Positions 1 to 5,795 of a DNA stretch of 8,772 bases are shown here, piece after piece (the first letter of the stretch is position 1; every line of letters starts with the position of its first letter). The position numbers and the translations under genes are program-made. The notes beneath the pieces are model-generated. The model worked only from the letters and a program-made list of their open reading frames with translations. It searched no databases and was not told where the DNA came from. This stretch comes from Rickettsiales bacterium (GTDB lineage: Bacteria > Pseudomonadota > Alphaproteobacteria > TMED127). The stretch spans positions 1 through 8,772 of the forward strand of contig NZGH01000032.1 in the NCBI GenBank assembly GCA_002690875.1, in the 5' to 3' direction.

Positions 1-85
1 AAAAATTAGCTAAGGAAAAAGCTAAAAAAGAAAAATTAGCTAAGGAAAAAGCTAAAAAAGAAAAATTAGCTAAGGAAAAAGCTAA
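1..85 (+). repeat. Exact 30-bp tandem repeat in tolA linker
   Basis: Bases 1-30 and 31-60 are identical, and 61-85 match the same unit before it diverges, giving about 2.8 perfect copies visible. The repeat probably continues to the left. Each unit encodes the ten residues LAKEKAKKEK. The copies are identical at every nucleotide, including synonymous positions, which indicates recent duplication or slippage rather than protein-level conservation alone. Confidence 0.95.
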
Positions 86-530
86 GCTTATCTTAAAACA
101 AAGAAGTGCAGAACTCGAGAGATTAAAAAAGAGTTTGTCGGGTTTGGATATTAATGCAAAAATTAATGACAATGGATTAGACTCAAAAAAACAAGCTGGA
201 CTTACAGGGGGGTCAGATATAGGAACAAGAACGGGTCAGTTAAGTAATTATTCTGAAAGAATAAGATCTTCAATTAGACGAAAAATAGTATTCGACATCA
301 CTAAGACCAATAGAAATCCAGAGGTCATTTTTAAGGTTACAAGAACAGTTGAAGGGTTAAAAAAAGTTGAAAAAATTAAATCAAGTGGTAACCAAAATTG
401 GGATACAGCTGTAGCTAATGCAATTGAAAGATCTGTTCCTCTTCCAGACCCATCCGAAAAAGAAATATTAAACCTCAAAAAAAAGCGTGCGCCTGATTCT
501 CTTGAACTAAGCTTTAGACCAAGAGATTAA
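1..530 (+). CDS. tolA: TolA, C-terminal part (5' end outside window)
   Basis: TolA is the inner-membrane and periplasmic-spanning subunit that carries proton-motive-force energy from TolQR to TolB and Pal. The reading frame is open from base 3 and gives 175 residues before the stop. The first ~28 are a Lys/Ala/Glu/Leu-rich helical linker built from an exact 10-residue repeat (LAKEKAKKEK), as expected for TolA domain II. A Ser/Gly/Asn-rich hinge follows. The last ~85 residues form a TolA/TonB-type C-terminal domain: a YSERIRSSI-like helix start, then the VIFKVTRTVEG strand, the W-x2-A-x3-A-x6-P-x-P helix (NWDTAVANAIERSVPLPDP) and the closing strand LELSFRPRD. TolB lies 75 nt downstream, which confirms the identity. 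The N-terminal membrane anchor, and presumably tolQ and tolR, lie to the left of the window. An in-frame TTG at 135 is internal and not a start. Confidence 0.93.
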   Translation, partial: KLAKEKAKKEKLAKEKAKKEKLAKEKAKLILKQRSAELERLKKSLSGLDINAKINDNGLDSKKQAGLTGGSDIGTRTGQLSNYSERIRSSIRRKIVFDITKTNRNPEVIFKVTRTVEGLKKVEKIKSSGNQNWDTAVANAIERSVPLPDPSEKEILNLKKKRAPDSLELSFRPRD

Positions 531-543
531 ATACATTTAATAC

Positions 544-572
544 TTTTTATCATAATTACCTAAACGTATAAT
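544..572 (+). promoter_or_regulatory. Possible tolB promoter
   Basis: A perfect TATAAT lies at 567-572 in the 75-nt gap between tolA and tolB. The -35 position (544-549, TTTTTA) is weak. It could be an internal promoter for tolB-pal-cpoB, but in such AT-rich DNA a TATAAT can occur by chance. Confidence 0.25.
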
Positions 573-605
573 ATTAAAACAATTAAAAACACTAAAAGAA
601 ATGCA

Positions 606-1925
606 ATGAAATTTACAAAATTTTTGACTCACAATATTTTTTTTGTTTTTTTAGCATGTAATTTTTCCTCTCTTCTTGGTCAATCACTAAGAATTGACAT
701 AACTGGAGTTGGCCAAACACAAATTCCCATTGCATTGGCTCCATTTGAAACAAATTCGAAAGATGAACAAAATTTTGGTCAAATTATTAATGATGTTATT
801 CAATCAGATTTAAGAAGAACTGCATCCTTTAATATTCTTCCTCTACCACCACTTAATCCAGCATTAAATACAAATGTCGATATTTCAGATGTTTTTTTTG
901 ATAAGTGGCGTAATCTCGGGACTCACGCATTGCTGATCGGTGATATCAGTTTAGATAAAAGTAAAGAAAATATTACGATCAGATTTAGATTGTTGGACAC
1001 TCTAAGGTCAATTGATCTTGGTGGCTTATCACTAGAAACAAAAGACAAGAAAAATGAGGCTAGAACAATCGCCCATCGTATTTCTGACTTTATTCTAGAA
1101 TCATTAACTGATGAACCTGGTTTTTTTTCAACTAGGCTAGCATATGTCATAAGAAAAAAAAATAGGCATTTACTGATAGTTTCAGACTCTGATGGACATA
1201 ATGAGAGACCCGCACTAGAGTCTTCTCAGTCTCTAATTTCACTAGCTTGGTCACCAAAAGGTGACCAGCTTGCATATGTTTCTTTTGAAACAGGTAAACC
1301 AACAGTTTTTACTCATACACTATCGACAGGAAAAAGAAACATTATCGCTAACTATAAAGGTTCTAATAGTTCACCGACATGGTCTCCAAATGGAAGAAAA
1401 CTCGCTTTTGTTTTAACCAAAGATGGTTCCTCACAAATATACTCAGCAGACAAAAATGGCAAGAATCTCAAAAGAATTACCAAGGTAAGAGCTATAAATA
1501 CTGAGCCAAATTATTCGCATGATGGACAGTACCTCTATTACACTTCCGATCAAGGTGGAAGCCCACAAATTTACAGAATTAATTCCAGTGGAAATGGATA
1601 TCCGAAAAGAATCACTTTTAATCGTAAATTTAATGCCAGACCAGTTGCAGGTCCAAATGGTAACTATTTAGCATACGTAACTTCAATAGAAGGAGATTTT
1701 GTAATAGCAATTATGAACTTAAATTCGAAAGAGGAGATGATTTTGAGCGGTGGCCCAAAAGACGATTCTCCTAGTTTTGCTCCCAATGGCCGATGGTTAA
1801 TTTTTTCGAGCAGAATTAGTGGAAAAGAAATTCTCTCAGCAGTGTCAGTGGATGGTAAGGTCAAAACTAGGATAACTATGGAATCTGGAAATATTAGAAG
1901 TCCAGCCTGGGGCAAATTACCTTAA
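606..1925 (+). CDS. tolB: TolB, periplasmic beta-propeller of Tol-Pal
   Basis: TolB is the periplasmic partner that docks on Pal and on the TolA C-terminal domain, and is required for outer-membrane constriction and integrity. The 439 residues match the usual family length of about 430. A signal peptide covers residues 1 to about 25 (hydrophobic IFFVFLACNFSSLLG). The mature N-terminal domain begins with the typical SLRIDITGVGQTQIPIALAPF segment, followed by the IINDVIQSDLRRTASF helix. From about residue 170 come PD40-type propeller blades with repeated SPxGxxLAYVS / WSPNGRKLAFV / YSHDGQYLYYTSD / APNGRWLIFSS motifs, each followed by an IYxxxxxG turn. The protein ends in PAWGKLP, a TolB-like close. 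The start is the ATG at 606, with only a weak A-rich ribosome-binding region (AAAAGAA). C18 within FLAC resembles a lipobox slightly, but TolB is normally soluble and cleaved after the later LLG. Confidence 0.97.
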   Translation: MKFTKFLTHNIFFVFLACNFSSLLGQSLRIDITGVGQTQIPIALAPFETNSKDEQNFGQIINDVIQSDLRRTASFNILPLPPLNPALNTNVDISDVFFDKWRNLGTHALLIGDISLDKSKENITIRFRLLDTLRSIDLGGLSLETKDKKNEARTIAHRISDFILESLTDEPGFFSTRLAYVIRKKNRHLLIVSDSDGHNERPALESSQSLISLAWSPKGDQLAYVSFETGKPTVFTHTLSTGKRNIIANYKGSNSSPTWSPNGRKLAFVLTKDGSSQIYSADKNGKNLKRITKVRAINTEPNYSHDGQYLYYTSDQGGSPQIYRINSSGNGYPKRITFNRKFNARPVAGPNGNYLAYVTSIEGDFVIAIMNLNSKEEMILSGGPKDDSPSFAPNGRWLIFSSRISGKEILSAVSVDGKVKTRITMESGNIRSPAWGKLP

Positions 1926-1967
1926 TTTTTTTATACATTTAACAGATTTTCTTTGAAGTTGAATTGA

Positions 1968-1972
1968 AAGGA
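1968..1972 (+). promoter_or_regulatory. Ribosome binding site deciding the pal start
   Basis: AAGGA lies 6 nt before the ATG at 1979. This spacing favours that ATG over the in-frame TTG at 1964, which lies upstream of the site and has no comparable sequence in front of it. Confidence 0.7.
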
Positions 1973-1978
1973 AAAGTA

Positions 1979-2602
1979 ATGCTAACCGGTGAAAGTCAGA
2001 ATCTGAGTAAAATTAGTTGTATTTTAGTTAAGAATGTTTTGTCAAAAATTTTTGTTTTGTTTAGCTTATTTTTAGTTTTTAGTTGTTCATCGATTAGCTT
2101 GGACGAAAATGTAACTGAAAATGAAGTAGGTGTTGCACCAATAGAAGATGCAATTATAGATGATCGGTCTTCGACTCAACCTTCTGAAAAAAATAAAATT
2201 ATTGAGAAAACGATTAAACCATTTAATAAAGAAAAAAAAAGAGCAATTGAAACTAAGTTAGCTCTATATGAATCTTATGAACCCTCTATTTATTTTGACT
2301 ATGATGATTTCAAAATCAAAGATAAATATCAGGAGTTAATTCAACTAGCTTATGAACTTATGAAACTGAACCCCAGCTACAACCTTTTTGTCGAGGGACA
2401 CTCCGATGAGAGAGGAACTACAGAATATAATTTAGCACTTGGTCAAAAAAGAGCAGAGGCAGTTCTTAGAGCTCTTGAGCTTTTAGGTGTCTCAAGAACA
2501 AGACTTGACGGTATTAGTTTCGGAGAAGAAAAACCAATTGCAATTGGTTCATCACCTCAGGCTTGGGAAAAGAATAGAAGAGCTGATTTAACAATTAAGT
2601 GA
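1979..2602 (+). CDS. pal: Pal, peptidoglycan-associated outer-membrane lipoprotein
   Basis: Pal anchors the outer membrane to peptidoglycan through an OmpA-like domain and is recruited by TolB. From the ATG at 1979 the product has 207 residues. A long N-terminal stretch leads to a hydrophobic signal (KIFVLFSLFLVFSC) with the likely lipid-bearing cysteine at C36. An in-frame TTG at 2040 would give a more ordinary 16-residue signal and is an alternative start. A Glu/Asp/Ser-rich disordered tether follows. The OmpA domain fills the last ~105 residues: SIYFDYDDFKI, then the peptidoglycan-binding VEGHSDERGTTEYNLALGQKRA motif, the SFGEEKP turn and the closing W-x-x-NRRADLTI. These are textbook Pal signatures, including the Asp and Arg that contact diaminopimelate. 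cpoB starts 7 nt downstream, and the cpoB ribosome-binding region overlaps the pal stop. Confidence 0.96.
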   Translation: MLTGESQNLSKISCILVKNVLSKIFVLFSLFLVFSCSSISLDENVTENEVGVAPIEDAIIDDRSSTQPSEKNKIIEKTIKPFNKEKKRAIETKLALYESYEPSIYFDYDDFKIKDKYQELIQLAYELMKLNPSYNLFVEGHSDERGTTEYNLALGQKRAEAVLRALELLGVSRTRLDGISFGEEKPIAIGSSPQAWEKNRRADLTIK

Positions 2603-2609
2603 GAGTTTT

Positions 2610-3413
2610 ATGAAAAGAATATTTGCTAGTAAATCAAAAGTTTTTATTATCTTAATCTTTTTTCCAATATATTTTTTTAGTTCAGAATCAATTGCTTTTC
2701 TGGAAGATGAAGAAGCAAGAAGAGCAATTTTACAGATTAGAGAAAAGTTGAATACTATAGAAAAAAAATTAGAAAAAAATACGAATCAATTAAATGAACA
2801 AATTCAATCTTCCAAACAAGGAAGACTTAAATTGGTAAATGATATTGAACAACTTAATTCTGAACTTGCAAGATTTAGAGGATTTGGAGAGGAGACTCAA
2901 CAATACAATGAGATTTTTACTGATAAATTAAAGATGTTAGAGGAAACAATGGACACTATTAAATCTCGAATATCCTCTTTAGAACCTCAAGCTGTAATAG
3001 TCTCAGGTCGAGAAATTTTAGTAGGTAACTTTGAAAAACAAATGTATGAAGAAGCCTCTGAGATGATGGCATCTGGTAATTATTCTGCTGCAATACAACT
3101 TTTTGAAAAATTCAATAAAAAATACAAAGAATCATCTTTAACAGCATACGCTCTTCATGCAAAAGGACTTGCTTACTACGCAGTACAGGCCCATAATTCA
3201 GCAATTGTTACCCTCAGAAGTATTGAAAAAGATCATCTAAACTATCCAAAACTACCTGATGCAATGCTAACTTTATCTGCAAGTCAAACTGAAGCTGGAA
3301 AAATAAAAGATGCTATCAAAACTCTTCAATCATTAATAAAAAGAGCACCTTCCTCCGATGCTGCTCTGACTGCAAGGGAGAGAATTAAGCAGCTTACACC
3401 CGAGAAATTATAA
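2610..3413 (+). CDS. cpoB: CpoB (YbgF), Tol-Pal coordinator of cell division
   Basis: CpoB is the periplasmic protein that coordinates Tol-driven outer-membrane constriction with septal peptidoglycan synthesis by PBP1B/LpoB in E. coli. The latter partners may differ here. The 267-residue product has a signal peptide ending near S27-I-A29. It is followed at once by LEDEEARRAILQIREKLN, closely matching the DxEARRAIL motif that opens mature alphaproteobacterial CpoB. Residues ~35-110 form a Gln/Glu/Lys-rich trimerising coiled coil. After a linker, residues ~142-265 hold three TPR-like repeats (YEEASEMMASGNYSAAIQLFEKF, AYALHAKGLAYYAVQAHNSAI, KLPDAMLTLSASQTEAGKIKDAI). The KxPDAML motif is diagnostic of the family. 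The ATG at 2610 follows GAGAG, which overlaps the pal stop, so translation is probably coupled. It ends 3 nt before the transporter gene. Confidence 0.95.
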   Translation: MKRIFASKSKVFIILIFFPIYFFSSESIAFLEDEEARRAILQIREKLNTIEKKLEKNTNQLNEQIQSSKQGRLKLVNDIEQLNSELARFRGFGEETQQYNEIFTDKLKMLEETMDTIKSRISSLEPQAVIVSGREILVGNFEKQMYEEASEMMASGNYSAAIQLFEKFNKKYKESSLTAYALHAKGLAYYAVQAHNSAIVTLRSIEKDHLNYPKLPDAMLTLSASQTEAGKIKDAIKTLQSLIKRAPSSDAALTARERIKQLTPEKL

Positions 3414-3416
3414 TTA

Positions 3417-4526
3417 ATGGAGATCGTTCAGTTAAAAAATGTTGTTGTAATAGGTGGCTTTTTTCTCGGTACCATGTTTGGTTTTATAGGACAAAGAATT
3501 AGATTCTGTATTTTAGGTGCCATATCTGATTTCCTAATTTACAAGAATCTCATTAGAATAAAAATATGGATTGTTGCATGTTTAACGGCAATAGCATCCA
3601 CCCAGATTTTAATTTTATTTAATGCTATCAGGCTTGATTCCACTGTAATTTCCACCAGTGAGGTTTATTGGTTTTCAAATTTGGTTGGAGGAGCATTATT
3701 TGGTTTTGGAATGGTTTTAGCTTCTGGTTGTGGAAGCAGAGCACTAATAAGAATTGGTGAGGGGAACCTTAAGGCAGTTGTTGTTATTTTAACTATTTCC
3801 ATAAGTGCAATTGTTACTTTAAGGGGTTTATTGGCTCCTATTAGGGTAAATTTTTTTGAAAAAATTAACCTTACTTTTCCCCAATATATCGATTTGATAT
3901 CGATTTTTTCAATTTTCTTCGGTGATGAAAACAAAATTCGTATTTTTTTTATTATCCTAAGTTTATTTTTGTTGTTTATATTATTATTTTTTGATGGTTT
4001 AAATGAAAAAAAAATTTTAAGATTGCCTAAGAAAAAATATATTCTATCTGTGGTGTTGGGCTTTTTAATTCCATTTGGCTGGTTTATAACTGGTAACGTA
4101 GGATTCATTGAAGAACATCCAAATACTCTTGAATATGCATATTTAAGTACTAATTCCAACTCATTGGAGTCTTTTACTTATGTTGGACCCTTAGCATACT
4201 CTGCGGAATTATTAATGTATTGGACTGATAGCAGTAAAAAAGTCACCTTTGGAATATGTTTGGTTATCGGAACATTATTTGGATCAAATTTTTCAGCACT
4301 ACAACAAAATACATTTAAAGTTGAAGGATTTATTTCTTCACAAGACTTTTTCCACCATACTATTGGTGGAGTTTTAATGGGGATAGGAGGAGTTATAGCG
4401 GTAGGATGTTCAATTGGACATGGTTTAAGTGGTATATCATTTTTATCTATTAGTTCTATAATTACAATATTGTCCATTTATTTAGGTACATATTTAGGTA
4501 TACTTTATATGCAAGATAAAGTTTGA
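3417..4526 (+). CDS. YeeE/YedE-family sulfur-compound transporter
   Basis: This polytopic inner-membrane protein of 369 residues belongs to the YeeE/YedE (Sulf_transp) family, whose studied members import thiosulfate and whose YedE relatives are linked to selenium metabolism. Two inverted pseudo-repeats are visible. The first has GGALFGFGMVLASGCGSRAL at about residues 91-110. The second has GGVLMGIGGVIAVGCSIGHG ending near residue 336. Cysteines C105 and C331 sit in the two conserved GC motifs. C281 lies 50 residues before C331, close to the spacing I recall between the second and third functional cysteines of the structurally known Spirochaeta YeeE. C31 (RIRFCILG) marks the N-terminal helix. 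The gene begins 3 nt after cpoB with no ribosome site of its own, which implies translational coupling. No TusA-like partner follows. The substrate is not determined by sequence; thiosulfate is the best guess. Confidence 0.88.
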   Translation: MEIVQLKNVVVIGGFFLGTMFGFIGQRIRFCILGAISDFLIYKNLIRIKIWIVACLTAIASTQILILFNAIRLDSTVISTSEVYWFSNLVGGALFGFGMVLASGCGSRALIRIGEGNLKAVVVILTISISAIVTLRGLLAPIRVNFFEKINLTFPQYIDLISIFSIFFGDENKIRIFFIILSLFLLFILLFFDGLNEKKILRLPKKKYILSVVLGFLIPFGWFITGNVGFIEEHPNTLEYAYLSTNSNSLESFTYVGPLAYSAELLMYWTDSSKKVTFGICLVIGTLFGSNFSALQQNTFKVEGFISSQDFFHHTIGGVLMGIGGVIAVGCSIGHGLSGISFLSISSIITILSIYLGTYLGILYMQDKV

Positions 4527-4538
4527 AGTAAATCATAT

Positions 4539-4566
4539 TTGACCTAGCTCATGATCTCAATATAAA
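4539..4566 (+). promoter_or_regulatory. Promoter of tRNA-Lys
   Basis: TTGACC at 4539-4544 and TATAAA at 4561-4566 are separated by 16 nt and lie just upstream of the tRNA, predicting transcription start near 4573, a few bases before the mature 5' end. This is the best sigma-70-like promoter in the window, consistent with independent tRNA expression. Confidence 0.65.
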
Positions 4567-4580
4567 GTATTTAATATAGT

Positions 4581-4656
4581 GGGTCGGTAGCTCAGCTGGT
4601 AGAGCAGTGGACTTTTAATCCATTGGTCGTGGGTTCGAACCCCGCCCGGCCTACCA
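4581..4656 (+). tRNA. tRNA-Lys (anticodon UUU)
   Basis: A complete 76-nt cloverleaf can be folded by hand. The acceptor stem GGGTCGG pairs with CCGGCCT (one terminal G-U). The D stem is GCTC/GAGC with an AGCTGGTA loop, and the anticodon stem is GTGGA/TCCAT. The loop CTTTTAA has anticodon TTT at 4614-4616. The variable loop is TGGTC, the T stem is GTGGG/CCCGC with the invariant TTCGAAC loop, and the discriminator is A73. CCA is genomically encoded. It stands out as the only GC-rich block in the area. A T-run at 4677-4683 follows but has no GC-rich hairpin before it. Confidence 0.97.
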
Positions 4657-4805
4657 CTTATTAAATTTATGAATTCTTTTTTTAAACCTTTATTTTTTAA
4701 TTAGTATCTCTATTACATACTGGATCAAAAGGGAATGTTATCAACGAAATTACTTCTTCCATTACGTTTGGCTATTCTGATAGTGAGGACAGGCTTTGGT
4801 CAAGA

Positions 4806-5237
4806 TTGATTGACTCAAATGGTAGAGAAATCAAAATTTGGATTACAAGACTTTTATGTAAAAAAACTTGCTCACAATTAGTTAAGCTTCTTGAAAATTC
4901 CACGGAAGTACATCAAGTAAAAAATACTGAAATATCATTAACTCCTGCCGCAATATTATCAGAAGAATACAATCAAGCTAAAGAAAAGCCTTCTGATCCA
5001 ACACCCAAGAAAAAAGCGGATATGGATTTAGTTCAAAACAACACCGTTCAAATGTGCCATTCTATAGAAATCAATCAGGGAAGTTTATGGCAAATTATTT
5101 TTCACATGAAAGATAGAACAAATGTAAAACTTTCAGTTAACAGGCAAGGAGTTCATAGGATTTTATCAACTTTGTTGAATCAATCTAATCAAGCTAATTG
5201 GGCAATATCTTTAAATGCTCAATGGCTTAAAAATTAA
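4806..5237 (+). CDS. Conserved-looking hypothetical protein; start uncertain
   Basis: The first canonical start in frame is the TTG at 4806, giving 143 residues. The frame stays open back to 4701, and the residues just upstream (from 4761: ITFGYSDSEDRLWSRL) read as genuine protein. They match a pattern I recall from small uncharacterised alphaproteobacterial proteins with an early x-SEDRLxLRL...GREIxxWLTRRL segment. No in-frame ATG, GTG or TTG precedes 4806 within the open stretch, so the true start is either a rare codon (ATC 4740 or ATT 4749) or lies behind a frameshift. An AAAGGGA sequence sits at 4728-4734. The visible protein has no signal peptide or membrane segment. It shows an N-terminal alpha/beta part (ITRLLCKK), a charged proline-containing linker (KPSDPTPKKK), and a C-terminal part ending NWAISLNAQWLKN. 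Function unknown; probably cytoplasmic. Confidence 0.72.
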   Translation: MIDSNGREIKIWITRLLCKKTCSQLVKLLENSTEVHQVKNTEISLTPAAILSEEYNQAKEKPSDPTPKKKADMDLVQNNTVQMCHSIEINQGSLWQIIFHMKDRTNVKLSVNRQGVHRILSTLLNQSNQANWAISLNAQWLKN

Positions 5238-5248
5238 AATTTACTAAT

Positions 5249-5473
5249 TTATTTTTTAAATTGATCTTTCCAAGCATCAACCGCATCACCTGCTCTTTTC
5301 CCTGACCCTTTTCTCATAGAGTTGGAACCTCTGTATGCTCTTCTTCGTTCTCTTCTCTTTTGCTTAACATATTTTCTTCTTTGTTGATAAACATAATACC
5401 CAGCCCATCCACCAACGGCTGAAATAGTTGTGGCTATTAAAACAATACCAAACATTCTTCTACCACTATTCAC
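5249..5473 (-). CDS. Small membrane-anchored, Arg/Lys-rich hypothetical protein
   Basis: This 74-residue product is not recognised. A single membrane segment spans about residues 8-29 and contains a GGWAG small-residue patch. It is followed by a dense basic stretch from R32 to about K59 (RRKYVKQKRRERRRAYRGS), then a short amphipathic tail ending DAWKDQFKK. By the positive-inside rule the basic part should face the cytoplasm, where it could touch acidic phospholipids, nucleic acid or a protein partner. The start is taken as the GTG at 5473, with a stop codon immediately before it; the ATG at 5455 (residue 7) is an equally possible start. Its stop lies 11 nt from that of the convergent + strand gene. 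Its 5' end diverges from the small cysteine-containing gene at 5547. It is short, but its coherent TM-plus-basic architecture makes it likely real. Confidence 0.6.
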   Translation of the reverse strand: MNSGRRMFGIVLIATTISAVGGWAGYYVYQQRRKYVKQKRRERRRAYRGSNSMRKGSGKRAGDAVDAWKDQFKK

Positions 5474-5477
5474 TTAA

Positions 5478-5506
5478 GTTTCATCCAAGTATTCCGATTC
5501 TATAAT
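5478..5506 (+). promoter_or_regulatory. Possible promoter in divergent intergenic region
   Basis: A perfect TATAAT at 5501-5506 lies 40 nt before the ATG at 5547. The -35 region (about 5478-5483, GTTTCA) is poor. The reverse complement of the same stretch carries TATAGAAT, which could serve the - strand gene starting at 5473, so the two promoters may overlap. Confidence 0.35.
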
Positions 5507-5546
5507 TGTACTGAAAAGGTTAATAAATAATTAATAAGAGTTGACT

Positions 5547-5741
5547 ATGATATCAAGTCTAATTGGAATTTTAGTTTTTTTACCAGTAGAAATATCAACT
5601 GAAGTCATGTGGTGTGCAAAACAGCCGGACAATACACATATCAGCTATTGCTTTGAAAAAGAAAAAGAGTGTGAATCTTTCTCTTTAACCAATGGTTCAA
5701 AAAATATCAAAGATAATACTTGTGAGGCTAAAAAAATATAA
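5547..5741 (+). CDS. Small exported four-cysteine protein
   Basis: The 64-residue product starts at the ATG at 5547, preceded by AAGAG with a 6-nt spacing. The nearby TTG at 5541 directly abuts that site and is rejected. Residues 1-14 are a short hydrophobic segment (MISSLIGILVFLPV), probably a signal peptide or anchor, though with no positive charge at the N-terminus. The remainder is polar and has four cysteines at C23, C35, C42 and C59 (W-C-A ... Y-C-F ... E-C-E ... T-C-E), suggesting two disulfide bonds in the periplasm. The layout loosely recalls short alphaproteobacterial DUF3551-like peptides, which also have WCA, CxF and a closing CxxN segment, but I cannot claim homology. It is monocistronic and convergent with the kinase-like gene. 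Function unknown. Confidence 0.55.
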   Translation: MISSLIGILVFLPVEISTEVMWCAKQPDNTHISYCFEKEKECESFSLTNGSKNIKDNTCEAKKI

Positions 5742-5795
5742 CTTTTAAACATCATATAGAAAATAAAATATTAACCTAATTCACAAAAACTTAAA

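Noticed and set aside
1..85. The 30-bp repeats as a CRISPR-like array
   Set aside because: The units are contiguous with no spacers and encode an in-frame TolA helical linker.
135..530. TTG at 135 as the start of a separate 131-residue protein
   Set aside because: The frame is open through the repeat region to the window edge and reads as continuous TolA linker, so the TTG is an internal leucine codon.
606..680. TolB as a lipoprotein because of FLAC at residues 15-18
   Set aside because: The residue at -3 is Phe rather than Leu/Val/Ile, and the family is a cleaved soluble periplasmic protein with a suitable later cleavage region.
1964..1978. TTG at 1964 as the pal start
   Set aside because: The AAGGA ribosome site lies downstream of it and fits the ATG at 1979 with 6-nt spacing.
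3665..4477. Two long - strand open frames opposite the transporter gene
   Set aside because: They are antisense shadows of a clearly recognised membrane protein and show no domain or signal of their own.
4657..4690. T-run after the tRNA as an intrinsic terminator
   Set aside because: Seven Ts occur at 4677-4683, but the preceding sequence forms only weak A/T palindromes without a GC-rich stem.
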